A stretch of 64,000 nt of DNA from Wujia chipingensis (GTDB lineage: Bacteria; Bacillota; Clostridia; Lachnospirales; Lachnospiraceae). Shown piece by piece: positions 37,035-46,068 of this stretch (position 1 is the stretch's first letter; each line of letters opens with the position of its first letter). The notes under the pieces are model-generated. The model did not search any database, was not told the DNA's origin, and saw only the letters and a list, made by a program, of their open reading frames with translations. The position numbers and the translations under genes are program-made. The DNA lies in contig NZ_CP060632.1 of NCBI RefSeq assembly GCF_014337155.1, positions 722,501 through 786,500 of the forward strand, in the 5' to 3' direction.

Positions 37035-37831
37035 GAGAAAATTGGTTTTTACTTGGGGACATCCATGGGGAGTCAGGCCCAATTGAATATTTCTATAATC
37101 AAAATAGAGATAGATTAGAACTAGATGCCTGTAAGAATTCTATAATCCTTCTTGGCGATGTGGGATGTAATTTTGCGATTACCGGTAACCGGGATGCAAA
37201 TTTCAAGAAGAATTTGTCAAGATTTCCATTTACCTATATCCTCCTCCGGGGGAACCACGAAGCACGGGTGACAGATGTAGTAGATAAGTATCCGGATAAA
37301 TGGATAACCAAACAGAAATATAACGGTACAGTATATACAGAAACGGAGTTTCCAAGTATCGAGTACCTTGACGACAAACCTGCCAGCTATTTGTTCGATG
37401 GATACCGAACACTGTCAATCCCTGGGGCATACAGCATAGATAAATGGGTACGATTGTATAATCACTGGACATGGTACGAGAATGAACAACTTACAAAAGA
37501 GGAAATGGATTATGGGAGAATGCTTATTGAGAAAGAAAAAACTTTTGATTTGGTCATTTCCCACACTTGTCCTATCGCTTATGAGCCGAGAGATTTATTT
37601 CATACAATAGTTGCCCAATCGCAGATAGATAAAACGATGGAGATGTATCTGGGAGAGATTGAAGCAACACTGAATTATCGACGCTGGGCGTGGGGGCACT
37701 TTCATGCAGATAGATTATACCCATGGGATGGCGAGAAAGAGAAACTCATGCTTTTTAATGAAAATGTAGTTGATTTAAACAAATTTATGACCATGAAGAA
37801 GAGTGATTCTTTTGAAGATATTTTGGCTTAG
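37031..37831 (+). CDS. Calcineurin-like metallophosphoesterase
   Basis: A 266-residue phosphoesterase. The metal-site motifs occur in order: GDIHG (9-13), GDVG near 43, GNHE near 75, a histidine in ISHTCP near 178, and GHFHAD near 219. This set is complete, so the protein should bind two metal ions and hydrolyse phosphoester bonds. The substrate (protein phosphate, nucleotide or RNA) cannot be inferred. It overlaps the upstream membrane-protein gene by four bases. It is the first of a phosphoesterase-ASCH-phosphoesterase set. Confidence 0.85.
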   Translation: MRENWFLLGDIHGESGPIEYFYNQNRDRLELDACKNSIILLGDVGCNFAITGNRDANFKKNLSRFPFTYILLRGNHEARVTDVVDKYPDKWITKQKYNGTVYTETEFPSIEYLDDKPASYLFDGYRTLSIPGAYSIDKWVRLYNHWTWYENEQLTKEEMDYGRMLIEKEKTFDLVISHTCPIAYEPRDLFHTIVAQSQIDKTMEMYLGEIEATLNYRRWAWGHFHADRLYPWDGEKEKLMLFNENVVDLNKFMTMKKSDSFEDILA

Positions 37832-37874
37832 TCATTCCAAATGCTTTATTATATTAACGAAAGGAGATAAGACA

Positions 37875-38219
37875 ATGATTCATTATATGAAATTGAAAAA
37901 AGATCCATTTGAAGCTATAAGATCAGGAGAGAAAATTTATGAATTAAGATTACTTGATGTAAAAAGAAAACAGATAAAGGTTGATGACCATATTGTTTTC
38001 AAAAAACTTGAAGATCAGAATGAAAGAATGGAAGTTATTGTTAAAGGGTTGTATCATTATAAATCATTCAGAGATATGTTTGAGGAAATCCCTTTTGAGA
38101 AGTGTGGCTTTGCAAATATTTCAAAAGATCTGGCTGTAGAGCAGATGTATACATATTATTCTGTAGAAGATGAGCAAAAAAATGGAGTACTTGCAATAGA
38201 GATGGAACGAACTGACTAA
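37875..38219 (+). CDS. ASCH-domain protein (putative RNA-binding)
   Basis: A 114-residue protein made of one ASCH domain, a beta-barrel fold related to PUA that binds RNA or modified nucleosides. The family pattern is visible: MKLKKDPFEAIRSGEKIYELRL, then V-D-D-H-I-V-F-K-K and V-K-G-L-Y. The conserved K and E of the G-E-K-x-x-E-x-R segment are present. The start at ATG 37875 follows AAGGAGATAA. An in-frame extension from 37803 overlaps the phosphoesterase gene and is not needed. Confidence 0.8.
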   Translation: MIHYMKLKKDPFEAIRSGEKIYELRLLDVKRKQIKVDDHIVFKKLEDQNERMEVIVKGLYHYKSFRDMFEEIPFEKCGFANISKDLAVEQMYTYYSVEDEQKNGVLAIEMERTD

Positions 38220-38265
38220 TTTATATAGTGTACTGTTAAGATGAAGTGAGGGAGGATGATAGTCT

Positions 38266-38988
38266 ATGACTTATCTGATATCAGATATACATTCGGATTA
38301 TAAAGGTTTTTTAAACATATTACATAAAATCAGTTACAATAATCAGGATATGCTGATTTTAGTTGGAGATATCGTTGATCGTGGAGCGGAGCCGTTAAGG
38401 CTTTTAAAATATGTGAAGAGAATGGTGCAAAGCGAAGATTATAATGTGATGCTCTTGAAAGGAAATCATGAGCTTTTCTTTCAAATGTATTTACAGGGAA
38501 CGCTTAGTGCAGGAACCTGGGACCGATTCGGGGGACAGAAGACAAGGCAGGAAGTAGATGAGTTATCCCAGATTGAAAAACATGAGTTACAACAGTTTAT
38601 AAAGAACTTACCGATATACACAAAACTGAATAGTCCAATATATGGAGAGACGATAGTGATTCATTCCGGTATCGACATAGATTATTTAGTATATAACGAA
38701 GATGGATTTGTGGATGTGGAAGAGTCTATACAGAGAGGTGTAAAGGAGAACGAATATCAGTTTTTGATATCGGGAGATATTCATGATTGTGCAGCTGCAA
38801 TACGAAGAAAGCTGGATAAATATATCATATGTGGACATGTTCCAACTACGAATCTTAATCTGGATGGATCATATCGGGTATATAAGAACGATTCTTATAT
38901 GGATATCGATACAGGAAATGGACATAAAGCGAATGGAGGATGCCTGAGCTGTTATTGTGTTGAGACGGATCAGGTAGTAACAGTTTAG
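38266..38988 (+). CDS. PPP-family metallophosphoesterase (PrpE/bis-tetraphosphatase-like)
   Basis: A 240-residue phosphoesterase of the PPP type, distinct from the one at 37031. It shows SDIHSD (6-11), GDIVDRG (34-40), GNHE (66-69), a histidine in VIHSG near 126, and GHVPT near 191. This is the full metal-binding set. Related bacterial enzymes are Ser/Thr phosphatases or Ap4A hydrolases. Which activity this has cannot be told. It lies 46 bp after the ASCH gene with a GGAGG site. Confidence 0.85.
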   Translation: MTYLISDIHSDYKGFLNILHKISYNNQDMLILVGDIVDRGAEPLRLLKYVKRMVQSEDYNVMLLKGNHELFFQMYLQGTLSAGTWDRFGGQKTRQEVDELSQIEKHELQQFIKNLPIYTKLNSPIYGETIVIHSGIDIDYLVYNEDGFVDVEESIQRGVKENEYQFLISGDIHDCAAAIRRKLDKYIICGHVPTTNLNLDGSYRVYKNDSYMDIDTGNGHKANGGCLSCYCVETDQVVTV

Positions 38989-39027
38989 ACAACTTAGAAT
39001 ATGAGCAATGGGAAGAAGGAGAGAAGT

Positions 39028-40227
39028 ATGATAAGAAAAATTTACTTAAGCGATGATTTATGTTTTGAAGAATCACTTGACCACTTTCTGTACAAGGAGA
39101 AAACAACCTGGGATTTTATAGGATACCGACAGAAGGCGTTGCGGGTGATTGTAAAAGCAAGCGTGGATGGACGGAGAGCTTCAAAAGAGGAGCTATTTGC
39201 GCGAGTGTATGATAAAGAATATGATACCTTTTATAATGAAGAACGGGATGGAAGACGTATTAAGCAATTAATAAGAAGTGTGCGTCAGCTGTTAACAAAG
39301 TATGATATTGAATTGCCGAGAGCAAACAAAGAGGGATATCAGATTCCAATCCGTAAAGTTGAAACCCAGTCATTTGACAGCAAAAAACAGAAAGAACACG
39401 TATATGCGCCGGTCTGTTTTGAACCCAGTATGTATCTGGAGGCAGCAGAGGTGGCTGTTTTTGAAAAAGAAAAATACTTTGAAAAACAAAAACATACGCT
39501 GGCATTCATGCGAGATGAATGTAGCGATGAAAGTTTAACAAGCCCAAGTGACTGGGGAGTATGGTTTTGGACCTACAGAGATGTGAAGGCAGCTTATTAT
39601 TATGACCTAAGATTATTTGCGGATGATGAAAATATTCAGAAAGCGGAAGAGATGTTGAAAGGTAATAAAGCTGATTCAGATATAGAACAGGCTATTTCAG
39701 AAGAACTTCTGGCCGCATTTATGGAAATGACAACAAAAGATTCTGATAGTAAAAGGACGGATGAGATAATAAGACTTACCGAAGATGCAATCAGTAAGTA
39801 TGAAAAAATAATGGAGGATTATGGTAACCTTATATATGCTAAAAGAATAGGAATGTTGTTTCAACCACATTCCCAAGAGGAAATTCTGTCGACAATTGCC
39901 TGGCTAAAAGATAATCTCGGAAGTTTCTTATCAAGAACAAATCAGCAACTCGATTTGGCAGAACAACTGTTGAAGGATGCGTTATTTTTTAGAAAAAAGG
40001 ACTATAATGGGATATGGCCTATAGAAAACGATCCCGCTATAGCTTGGACGTGTATCAATATAGCGGAACTGCTTTGTAAAATACCAGGACGAGAGAAAGA
40101 GGCTCTGCATTATTGCAGAATGGCCATGTGGATCGGAGATGAATTTAAAAGGCGCATTGTCAAATATGAGTTTATAGGGGATAGGGCAAGTAATTTGTAT
40201 GAGAAGATAAATGAGATGAAAGCATGA
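39028..40227 (+). CDS. Winged-helix / TPR-like regulator at the right end of the island
   Basis: A 399-residue protein. Residues about 15-105 resemble an OmpR/PhoB-type winged helix: RASKEELFARVYD, then RRIKQLIRSVRQLLTKY and NKEGYQI, in the position of the recognition helix and the G-Y-x-I wing. Residues about 180-395 are helical and TPR-like, ending with LLCKIPGREKEALHYCRMA. This layout recalls DNA-binding proteins with a TPR sensory tail. It could regulate the island. The start at ATG 39028 follows GAAGGAGAG by six bases. An ATG at 39001 has no site. Confidence 0.6.
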   Translation: MIRKIYLSDDLCFEESLDHFLYKEKTTWDFIGYRQKALRVIVKASVDGRRASKEELFARVYDKEYDTFYNEERDGRRIKQLIRSVRQLLTKYDIELPRANKEGYQIPIRKVETQSFDSKKQKEHVYAPVCFEPSMYLEAAEVAVFEKEKYFEKQKHTLAFMRDECSDESLTSPSDWGVWFWTYRDVKAAYYYDLRLFADDENIQKAEEMLKGNKADSDIEQAISEELLAAFMEMTTKDSDSKRTDEIIRLTEDAISKYEKIMEDYGNLIYAKRIGMLFQPHSQEEILSTIAWLKDNLGSFLSRTNQQLDLAEQLLKDALFFRKKDYNGIWPIENDPAIAWTCINIAELLCKIPGREKEALHYCRMAMWIGDEFKRRIVKYEFIGDRASNLYEKINEMKA

Positions 40228-40318
40228 GCTATTTCATATTAAATTCTGGTTATTTTCCTGCATTTACGTTATAATAAAGATAATTTTTAAATGAATAAAC
40301 ATAACCGAGGTTAAAATT

Positions 40319-40990
40319 ATGAATATCAGAAAATGTGAAAATGATCATTTTTATAACGGAGACAGATACAAAGTTTGCCCATACTGTGAGGAAGCAAAAC
40401 TCTTGCAGAATCCAGACACAGAGAAGCAGGAGAATGCAAAAAAGGAAAAAACAGACAAGAAGAAAGAACCGAAGGTTCGTCCAGTCAAGAAAAAATATGT
40501 GGAAAAAGATATCCGCCAGGACTATCGTAAATTGACAGAACTTCTGATCGAATGGAACATGTCGATCACGACGATGGAGAGTGCGACTGCCGGACAGATT
40601 GCGTCTCTGATTACGGATACAGAAGGGGCATCTGCCATCTTCAAAGGTGCGAGCATTACCTATAGCAATGAGACGAAGATCATGCAGGGTGTGTCTGCAG
40701 AGGTGATTCATAAGTATACAGTGTATTCGAAGGAGACAGCGGAAGCCATGGCGACCGCCTGCGCGAATATGTATGGTGTGGACATCGGAATTGGAGTCAC
40801 CGGAACGATGGGAAATACAGATCCGGATAATGCGGATGCATCGGTTCCCGGACAGGTATATTTCGCGATAAGCTTGAAAGGTAGTGTCCGGTCGTATGTT
40901 GTTGAGATTCCACAGCAGCCAAGCCGGTTAATGTACAAACTGGCGGTGGCAAAGGAAGTCTATGATGTATTGATGAGATTGTTTGAGTAA
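40319..40990 (+). CDS. CinA C-terminal-domain protein with N-terminal zinc ribbon
   Basis: A 223-residue protein. The C-terminal 160 residues are the CinA domain (nicotinamide mononucleotide amidohydrolase family): SATAGQIASLITDTEGAS, GASITYSNE, SKETAEAMA and G-V-T-G-T-M-G. The N-terminal 25 residues form an unusual ribbon (C6, H10, C20, C23) of the form KCENDHFYNGDRYKVCPYC, joined by a Lys/Glu-rich linker (about 28-60). A TATAAT at 40270 could be its promoter. Base composition rises here relative to the island, so this gene marks its right border. Confidence 0.8.
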   Translation: MNIRKCENDHFYNGDRYKVCPYCEEAKLLQNPDTEKQENAKKEKTDKKKEPKVRPVKKKYVEKDIRQDYRKLTELLIEWNMSITTMESATAGQIASLITDTEGASAIFKGASITYSNETKIMQGVSAEVIHKYTVYSKETAEAMATACANMYGVDIGIGVTGTMGNTDPDNADASVPGQVYFAISLKGSVRSYVVEIPQQPSRLMYKLAVAKEVYDVLMRLFE

Positions 40991-40994
40991 AAAG

Positions 40995-41036
40995 AAAGAC
41001 ATGATATACACATCAAAATGTATATCATGTCTTTTT
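40995..41036 (+). terminator. Intrinsic terminator after the CinA-like gene
   Basis: A long stem AAAGACATGATATACA / TGTATATCATGTCTTT with a CATCAAAA-type loop is followed by T residues, immediately downstream of the stop codon at 40990. Confidence 0.85.
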
Positions 41037-41162
41037 GGTTGCGCAAAACACAAACAATTCACAAAGCAACGCTTGAAAAATATGGATATTCATTATAACA
41101 TATTATTAGAAGTCTGTACCGCGGGGAAACTTCGGAATCAGGCAGATGATTGGAGACAGAAT

Positions 41163-42248
41163 ATGAAATATTACATACCAACAAAAGTATACCAGGAGAT
41201 AGATGCAGTAAAGGTACATGCAGAGGAATTGGCAGGCTATGGAAGCTACGCACTGATTGTGACAGGAAAATATTCCGCACGCGCGAATGGAGCGCTTGCA
41301 GATGTGGAGGCAGCACTTGATGCATATGGAAAGAAACATGTGCAGTATGATGGGATCGAAGAAAATCCCTCTGTGGAAACGGTTATGAAAGCGACCGAGT
41401 TTGGAAAAAGAAATGGCGTGGATTTTGTAATTGCGATTGGCGGTGGTTCACCGATGGATGCGGCAAAGGCGATTGCGATTATGCTTGCCAACCCGGAGAA
41501 GGATGCGGAGTATCTGTATGAGAGTGCAGCACATACAAAGGCACTTCCGGTTGTGACGATTCCGACGACCTGTGGAACCGGATCAGAGGTGACGGGCGTC
41601 GCTGTGCTTACTGTCCATGCGAAACGGACAAAGGCATCCCTGCCGCACCGCGTATTCCCGGTGCTTGCATTGGCGGATCCGAAATATCTGAAGACTGCAT
41701 CGAAGAAAGTCATTGGACAGACCGCGATTGATGCGCTTGGACATATGATTGAGAGTTATCTGAATACGACCGCGACGGATTACAGCCGGATGTTCGTTGA
41801 TCAGGGCCTAAAGGTCTGGGCGAGAAGCAAGGATGCCCTGCTTGGTATGAGGGAGATGACAGACGAGGATTACAGCAATTTCCTGTTGGCATCGACACTC
41901 GCAGGTATGGCGATCGCACAGACGGGAACGACGATTCCGCACAGTTTAAGTTATGCGATCACGTATGAACTTGGCGTGCCGCATGGCATTTCAATCGGAT
42001 ATTTCCTGCCGGGATATATCTGGGAAGCAGATATAGCGGATCAGGAATATCTGTTATCGACAATTGGATTTTCTTCTGTGGACGAGTTTGCAGATTTCTT
42101 TCAGGTTGTGAGCGACTGCGGCATCCTGCCGGAAGAAAACATCCGTCAGGTTGTTGATATTGTAGCCGAAAATAAAGCGAAGCTTGCGCTTTGCCCATAT
42201 CCACTTGACAAGGAAGTATTGTTAAGAATCGCGAGCTGGAGGAAGTAA
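41163..42248 (+). CDS. Iron-containing alcohol dehydrogenase
   Basis: A 361-residue group III alcohol dehydrogenase. The NAD-binding GGGSPMDAAKAIAI lies near residues 94-107 and IPTTCGTGSEVT near 133-144. Metal ligands lie in DALGHMIESY (D and H) and in the later PHSLSYAITY and VPHGISIGY histidines. It reduces an aldehyde or ketone, or oxidises an alcohol, with NAD(P). The precise substrate (such as butanol or a diol) is not evident. The start at ATG 41163 follows GGAGAC. The frame extends upstream into the preceding terminator and is not used. The 340-bp palindromic element follows. Confidence 0.9.
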   Translation: MKYYIPTKVYQEIDAVKVHAEELAGYGSYALIVTGKYSARANGALADVEAALDAYGKKHVQYDGIEENPSVETVMKATEFGKRNGVDFVIAIGGGSPMDAAKAIAIMLANPEKDAEYLYESAAHTKALPVVTIPTTCGTGSEVTGVAVLTVHAKRTKASLPHRVFPVLALADPKYLKTASKKVIGQTAIDALGHMIESYLNTTATDYSRMFVDQGLKVWARSKDALLGMREMTDEDYSNFLLASTLAGMAIAQTGTTIPHSLSYAITYELGVPHGISIGYFLPGYIWEADIADQEYLLSTIGFSSVDEFADFFQVVSDCGILPEENIRQVVDIVAENKAKLALCPYPLDKEVLLRIASWRK

Positions 42249-42254
42249 TATTAG

Positions 42255-42592
42255 TTATAGATAATTGCAAAATATAATTGGATATGCCTGAGATATAACA
42301 TGATTGTTCACCTGTGATATATAATTTCATGAAGCATATGATATGTTTGCAACTTAGAAATACTTGATGTTCCATAAATAAAACAGCAGTGTTTGAACAC
42401 GATGTTCAAACAAGCTGCCACTGAGCCAGGGATGGCGAATTGGCAGCGGCTGCGGAAGCATGAGAGATTGTAGATTGGAACATTTAGTATTTCTTGGCTG
42501 CAATACATTATATGCTTCGTGAAATTGATATATCGCAGGGAAACAGTATGTTATACTCAGGTATATCGAATTATTTTGCAATTATCACAGAT
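42255..42592. repeat. Long imperfect inverted repeat (candidate MITE or structured element)
   Basis: The left arm (about 42255-42373) and the right arm (about 42477-42592) are reverse complements over about 115-120 bp with scattered mismatches. Matched landmarks are GATAATTGCAAAATA, CCTGAG, CATGAAGCATAT / ATATGCTTCGTG and GATGTTCC / GGAACAT. The central 103 bp holds smaller hairpins: TGTTTGAAC-ACGAT-GTTCAAACA and GCTGCC/GGCAGC. There is no open reading frame of note. It fills the gap between the dehydrogenase and ABC transporter genes. The right arm ends just ahead of the transporter's ribosome binding site. Confidence 0.8.
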
Positions 42593-42613
42593 AAATTAGA
42601 AAGGAACACGCAA

Positions 42614-43315
42614 ATGAGTTATGTAGAGTTTAAGAACGTAAGCAAAACCTATAAGACCGGTGATGTCAGTGTTGAAGCCTTAAAGGATGCATCCTTTGAG
42701 ATCGGGAAGGGTGAGATCTGTGTCATCGTAGGACAGTCGGGGGCAGGTAAGACCACCCTGCTCAATATCCTTGGCGGTATGGATCGCCTGACTGAAGGAG
42801 AGGTGTATCTGGATGGCACAGCGGTTTCGGATTACAACAAGAAACAGCTCGCGACGTACAGACGGCGGGATATCGGATTCGTATTTCAGTTTTATAATCT
42901 GATCCCGAACCTGACAGCGCTGGAGAACGTCGAGATCGCATCGCAGCTATCGAAAGATCCGATGAACCCATCGGAGGTACTTACGCATGTCGGACTGGAA
43001 GAACGTATGAATAACTTCCCGGCACAGTTATCCGGAGGCGAACAGCAGCGTGTGGCAATCGCGCGTGCGCTCGCAAAGAATCCGAAGCTTTTGCTCTGTG
43101 ATGAGCCGACCGGTGCCCTTGATTATGAGACCGGTAAGGCAATCTTAAAGCTGTTACAGGATTGCAGCCGGAAGCGTGGCATGACCGTTGTAATCATCAC
43201 CCACAATCAGGCACTTACAGCGATGGCAGACCGGATCATTAAGGTAAAGAGTGGTAAGATTGCTTCGGTGAAGATGAATGAACAGATTGTACCGGTAGAA
43301 GAAATTGAGTGGTGA
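42614..43315 (+). CDS. ABC transporter ATP-binding protein (MacB/LolD type)
   Basis: A 233-residue ATPase. Walker [10 protein letters not shown] lies at about 44-52, the Q-loop in FVFQFYNL, the signature LSGGEQQR near 140, and Walker [13 protein letters not shown] near 160. The His of the switch loop is in ITHNQ. All motifs are intact. It pairs with the FtsX-type permease that begins six bases after its stop, as in exporters of lipids, peptides or antibiotics. Transcription must cross the large inverted repeat, or begin inside it. Confidence 0.95.
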   Translation: MSYVEFKNVSKTYKTGDVSVEALKDASFEIGKGEICVIVGQSGAGKTTLLNILGGMDRLTEGEVYLDGTAVSDYNKKQLATYRRRDIGFVFQFYNLIPNLTALENVEIASQLSKDPMNPSEVLTHVGLEERMNNFPAQLSGGEQQRVAIARALAKNPKLLLCDEPTGALDYETGKAILKLLQDCSRKRGMTVVIITHNQALTAMADRIIKVKSGKIASVKMNEQIVPVEEIEW

Positions 43316-43321
43316 TAGAAG

Positions 43322-45946
43322 ATGCGGGCATATAGAAAAAATATACGTAGAACAATTGGACAGAGTATGGGACGGTACCTGGCAATTCTTGCAATCATTG
43401 CGCTGGGCGTTGGATTTTTCTCCGGACTGAAGGTGACAAAGCCGGGCATGGTGGAAACCGGAAATAAGTATTTGCGAGAGCATAACTTCTATGATTTCCG
43501 GCTACTTTCTTCGATTGGATTTGATGCAGATGCGGTAGAGGAAATGCGGAAGCAGGAGCATGTGCTGGCGGCAGATGGCTCTTACTACGAGGATATGATC
43601 TATGAAGATGCGGATGGTAAGGAGAAGGTGTTGCGCGCACAGTCCATTACGGAGCATGTGAATACACTGGAACTGCGGGATGGTCGTATGCCGGAAGCAG
43701 ACGATGAATGTGTGGTGGATGCATATCAGTTCAAGGGACAGGATATCATCGGACAGGAAATTGAGATTGCGGACAGCAACACGCAGGATACAAAAGATGC
43801 ATTTGCACACAAGAAATACAAAGTTGTCGGTACGGTGAATTCGCCAATCTATATCAATATCGAACGTGGAACGACGGATCTTGGAAATGGACGGATCAGT
43901 GCATTTATCTTTATTCCGGAAGGCGGATTTTCCTTTGATGCATATAAGGAAATCTATGTACAAAGTCAGGATTCCTATGATATCTATACGGATGCGTATG
44001 ATGATTTTATCGATGATGTCACACCGGATATGGAGACTGCATTGAAGGCGGTTACCGATGATCGGTATGACCGGCTTGTGACAGAGCTGGGCAGGACACT
44101 TGTGGAGGACGCGGTTGAAAAGCAACAGCAAGAATTACAGGCGATGATGCAGGATGCGCAGAGCGGAACGCTCACACAGGAGCAGATAGCCCAGATGGAA
44201 CAGTTACAGCCTCTTACGCAGGAACAACAGGATGCACTCGTACAGGAATATGGAGAACAGGCGGCGAAGGAAGCATTTGGAGATGTAAAGACGTATGTGC
44301 TGGATCGTTCGACGAATGTCGGTTATATGTGCTATGACAATGATACGAACATCGTCGATGGCGTAGCAAAGGTATTCCCGATTTTCTTCTTCCTGATTGC
44401 GGCACTTGTCTGTTCGACGACGATGACACGTATGGTGGATGATGAGCGTGGACAGATCGGAACATACCGGGCACTTGGTTATACGAATGGACGCATTATG
44501 GCGAAGTATCTGATTTATTCCGGAAGCTCGGCGTTCCTTGGCTGCGTGATCGGATTCTTCGGAGGAAGCTATCTGTTCCCATATGTAATATCTGAGGCGT
44601 ATAAGATGTTGTATGATTTCGGAACAGGCATTGAATTTTATTTTTCACCAGGACTTCTGGTAATCTGCCTGATTGTGTCGCTGCTTTGCTCAATGGGAAC
44701 GGCATTCCTTGCCTGTATCAATGAGCTTCGGTGTATGCCGGCAGAGCTGATCCGGCCGAAGGCTCCGGCAGCAGGAAAACGTATCTTACTGGAGCGGATT
44801 CCATTTATCTGGAAGCCGATGAAGTTCTTACATAAGGTAACCGCACGAAATGTATTCCGATTCAAGAAGCGTATGTTCATGATGCTGCTTGGTATCGCCG
44901 GATGCACGGCGCTTGTCCTGACGGGGCTTGGAGTGAAGGATTCAGTATCAAATCTGGCCGAGTTTCAGTATGGTGATATCGATACTTACGATATGGAAGT
45001 AACCCTGAATGGCACATATAACGAGGATATACAGCAGGAGGTGGAGGATGCTGTCGGTGATGGCTTTGAGGATTCCACAGCAATCCTCAAAAGCACGGTA
45101 GAATATCATGCAGCTTCTGCAATTAAAACAGTGTATCTGATTGCTGCAGAGCCGGAAGATTTAGAAAGCTTTGTGAAGTTTGACATGACAACCAGCAATG
45201 GCACTTATCCGGGAAACGGTGAGGTGATGTTGTCAAAGAAGATTGCGGAGATTGCGGATGTGACGGTTGGCGATCCGATTACCTTGCATGATACGGATGC
45301 GGGAGATGTGACGCTGACCGTATCGGGAATCTTCGAAAACTATGTATGGCACTACGCATATATCACACCGGAATGCTATGAGCAGTATTTTGACAAAGCA
45401 TGCGAGGCAAATACAATGTATTTGCATGTCGATACAGACAGTACCGCTTATGAGGCAGGCGGGAAATTATCTGCACTCTCCAATGTGATGAGCGTCTCAG
45501 TTGTTGCAGACATCAAAGACCGTGTGGAGAATATGATGAAGATGATGGATGCGGTTGTCGGACTTGTAATTGGCAGTGCGGGTGCGCTTGCATTTATCGT
45601 GTTATTCAACTTAAGCAATATCAATATTACGGAGCGTGTGCGGGAGATTGCAACAATCAAGGTACTTGGTTTTTATCCGCGAGAGACAGGATCGTATGTT
45701 TTTCGGGAGAATTTCATACTGACGCTGATGGGAATCGTTGTCGGACTTCCACTTGGCTGTTTGCTGCATCGGTTTGTTATGTCCCAGATTCAGGTCGATA
45801 TGGTGGCATTTGCAACGAGAATCATGAATATCAGTTATCTGTATAGCGTCCTGATTGTACTGGCATTCCTGATTATTGTGGATCTGGTGATGCGCCGGAA
45901 AATTGATAAAATAGATATGGCGGAATCATTGAAGTCTATTGAGTAA
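43322..45946 (+). CDS. FtsX-family ABC transporter permease
   Basis: An 874-residue permease with the two-module layout of large Gram-positive exporters. A first membrane helix lies at about 18-38, then a large extracytosolic domain. A group of three helices follows (about 350-370, 400-425, 440-465), then another helix near 520, a second extracytosolic domain (about 545-740) and a final three-helix group (about 755-860). A Gln/Glu-rich helical insert occurs near 265-315. Substrate is unknown. It ends with a possible promoter for the next gene inside its last codons. Confidence 0.9.
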   Translation: MRAYRKNIRRTIGQSMGRYLAILAIIALGVGFFSGLKVTKPGMVETGNKYLREHNFYDFRLLSSIGFDADAVEEMRKQEHVLAADGSYYEDMIYEDADGKEKVLRAQSITEHVNTLELRDGRMPEADDECVVDAYQFKGQDIIGQEIEIADSNTQDTKDAFAHKKYKVVGTVNSPIYINIERGTTDLGNGRISAFIFIPEGGFSFDAYKEIYVQSQDSYDIYTDAYDDFIDDVTPDMETALKAVTDDRYDRLVTELGRTLVEDAVEKQQQELQAMMQDAQSGTLTQEQIAQMEQLQPLTQEQQDALVQEYGEQAAKEAFGDVKTYVLDRSTNVGYMCYDNDTNIVDGVAKVFPIFFFLIAALVCSTTMTRMVDDERGQIGTYRALGYTNGRIMAKYLIYSGSSAFLGCVIGFFGGSYLFPYVISEAYKMLYDFGTGIEFYFSPGLLVICLIVSLLCSMGTAFLACINELRCMPAELIRPKAPAAGKRILLERIPFIWKPMKFLHKVTARNVFRFKKRMFMMLLGIAGCTALVLTGLGVKDSVSNLAEFQYGDIDTYDMEVTLNGTYNEDIQQEVEDAVGDGFEDSTAILKSTVEYHAASAIKTVYLIAAEPEDLESFVKFDMTTSNGTYPGNGEVMLSKKIAEIADVTVGDPITLHDTDAGDVTLTVSGIFENYVWHYAYITPECYEQYFDKACEANTMYLHVDTDSTAYEAGGKLSALSNVMSVSVVADIKDRVENMMKMMDAVVGLVIGSAGALAFIVLFNLSNINITERVREIATIKVLGFYPRETGSYVFRENFILTLMGIVVGLPLGCLLHRFVMSQIQVDMVAFATRIMNISYLYSVLIVLAFLIIVDLVMRRKIDKIDMAESLKSIE

Positions 45947-45958
45947 GTATGTTATAAT
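45929..45958 (+). promoter_or_regulatory. Candidate sigma-A promoter ahead of DAHP synthase
   Basis: TTGAAG at 45929-45934 and TATAAT at 45953-45958 are separated by 18 bp. They overlap the end of the permease gene and lie about 110 bp before the DAHP synthase start. I see no T-box or clear attenuator in the leader. Confidence 0.5.
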
Positions 45959-46068
45959 ATAAATTGTGTCTGTGTGTGCAAGTCAGGCTGTGTATGCAAT
46001 AAAGCAGCTCAGATATGTATTTACGAATATTGACAAAGACGCATAAGTAATATTTGGAGGAAAAAGAA

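Noticed and set aside
5580..40227. Possible CRISPR array or cas genes suggested by the TPR-CHAT protease
   Set aside because: I saw no regularly spaced repeats and no Cas7-, Cas11- or gRAMP-like gene in the window.
40983..41162. Sixty-codon N-terminal extension of the alcohol dehydrogenase
   Set aside because: It would be translated through a strong terminator hairpin and is unlike the family start; the ATG at 41163 has a proper site.
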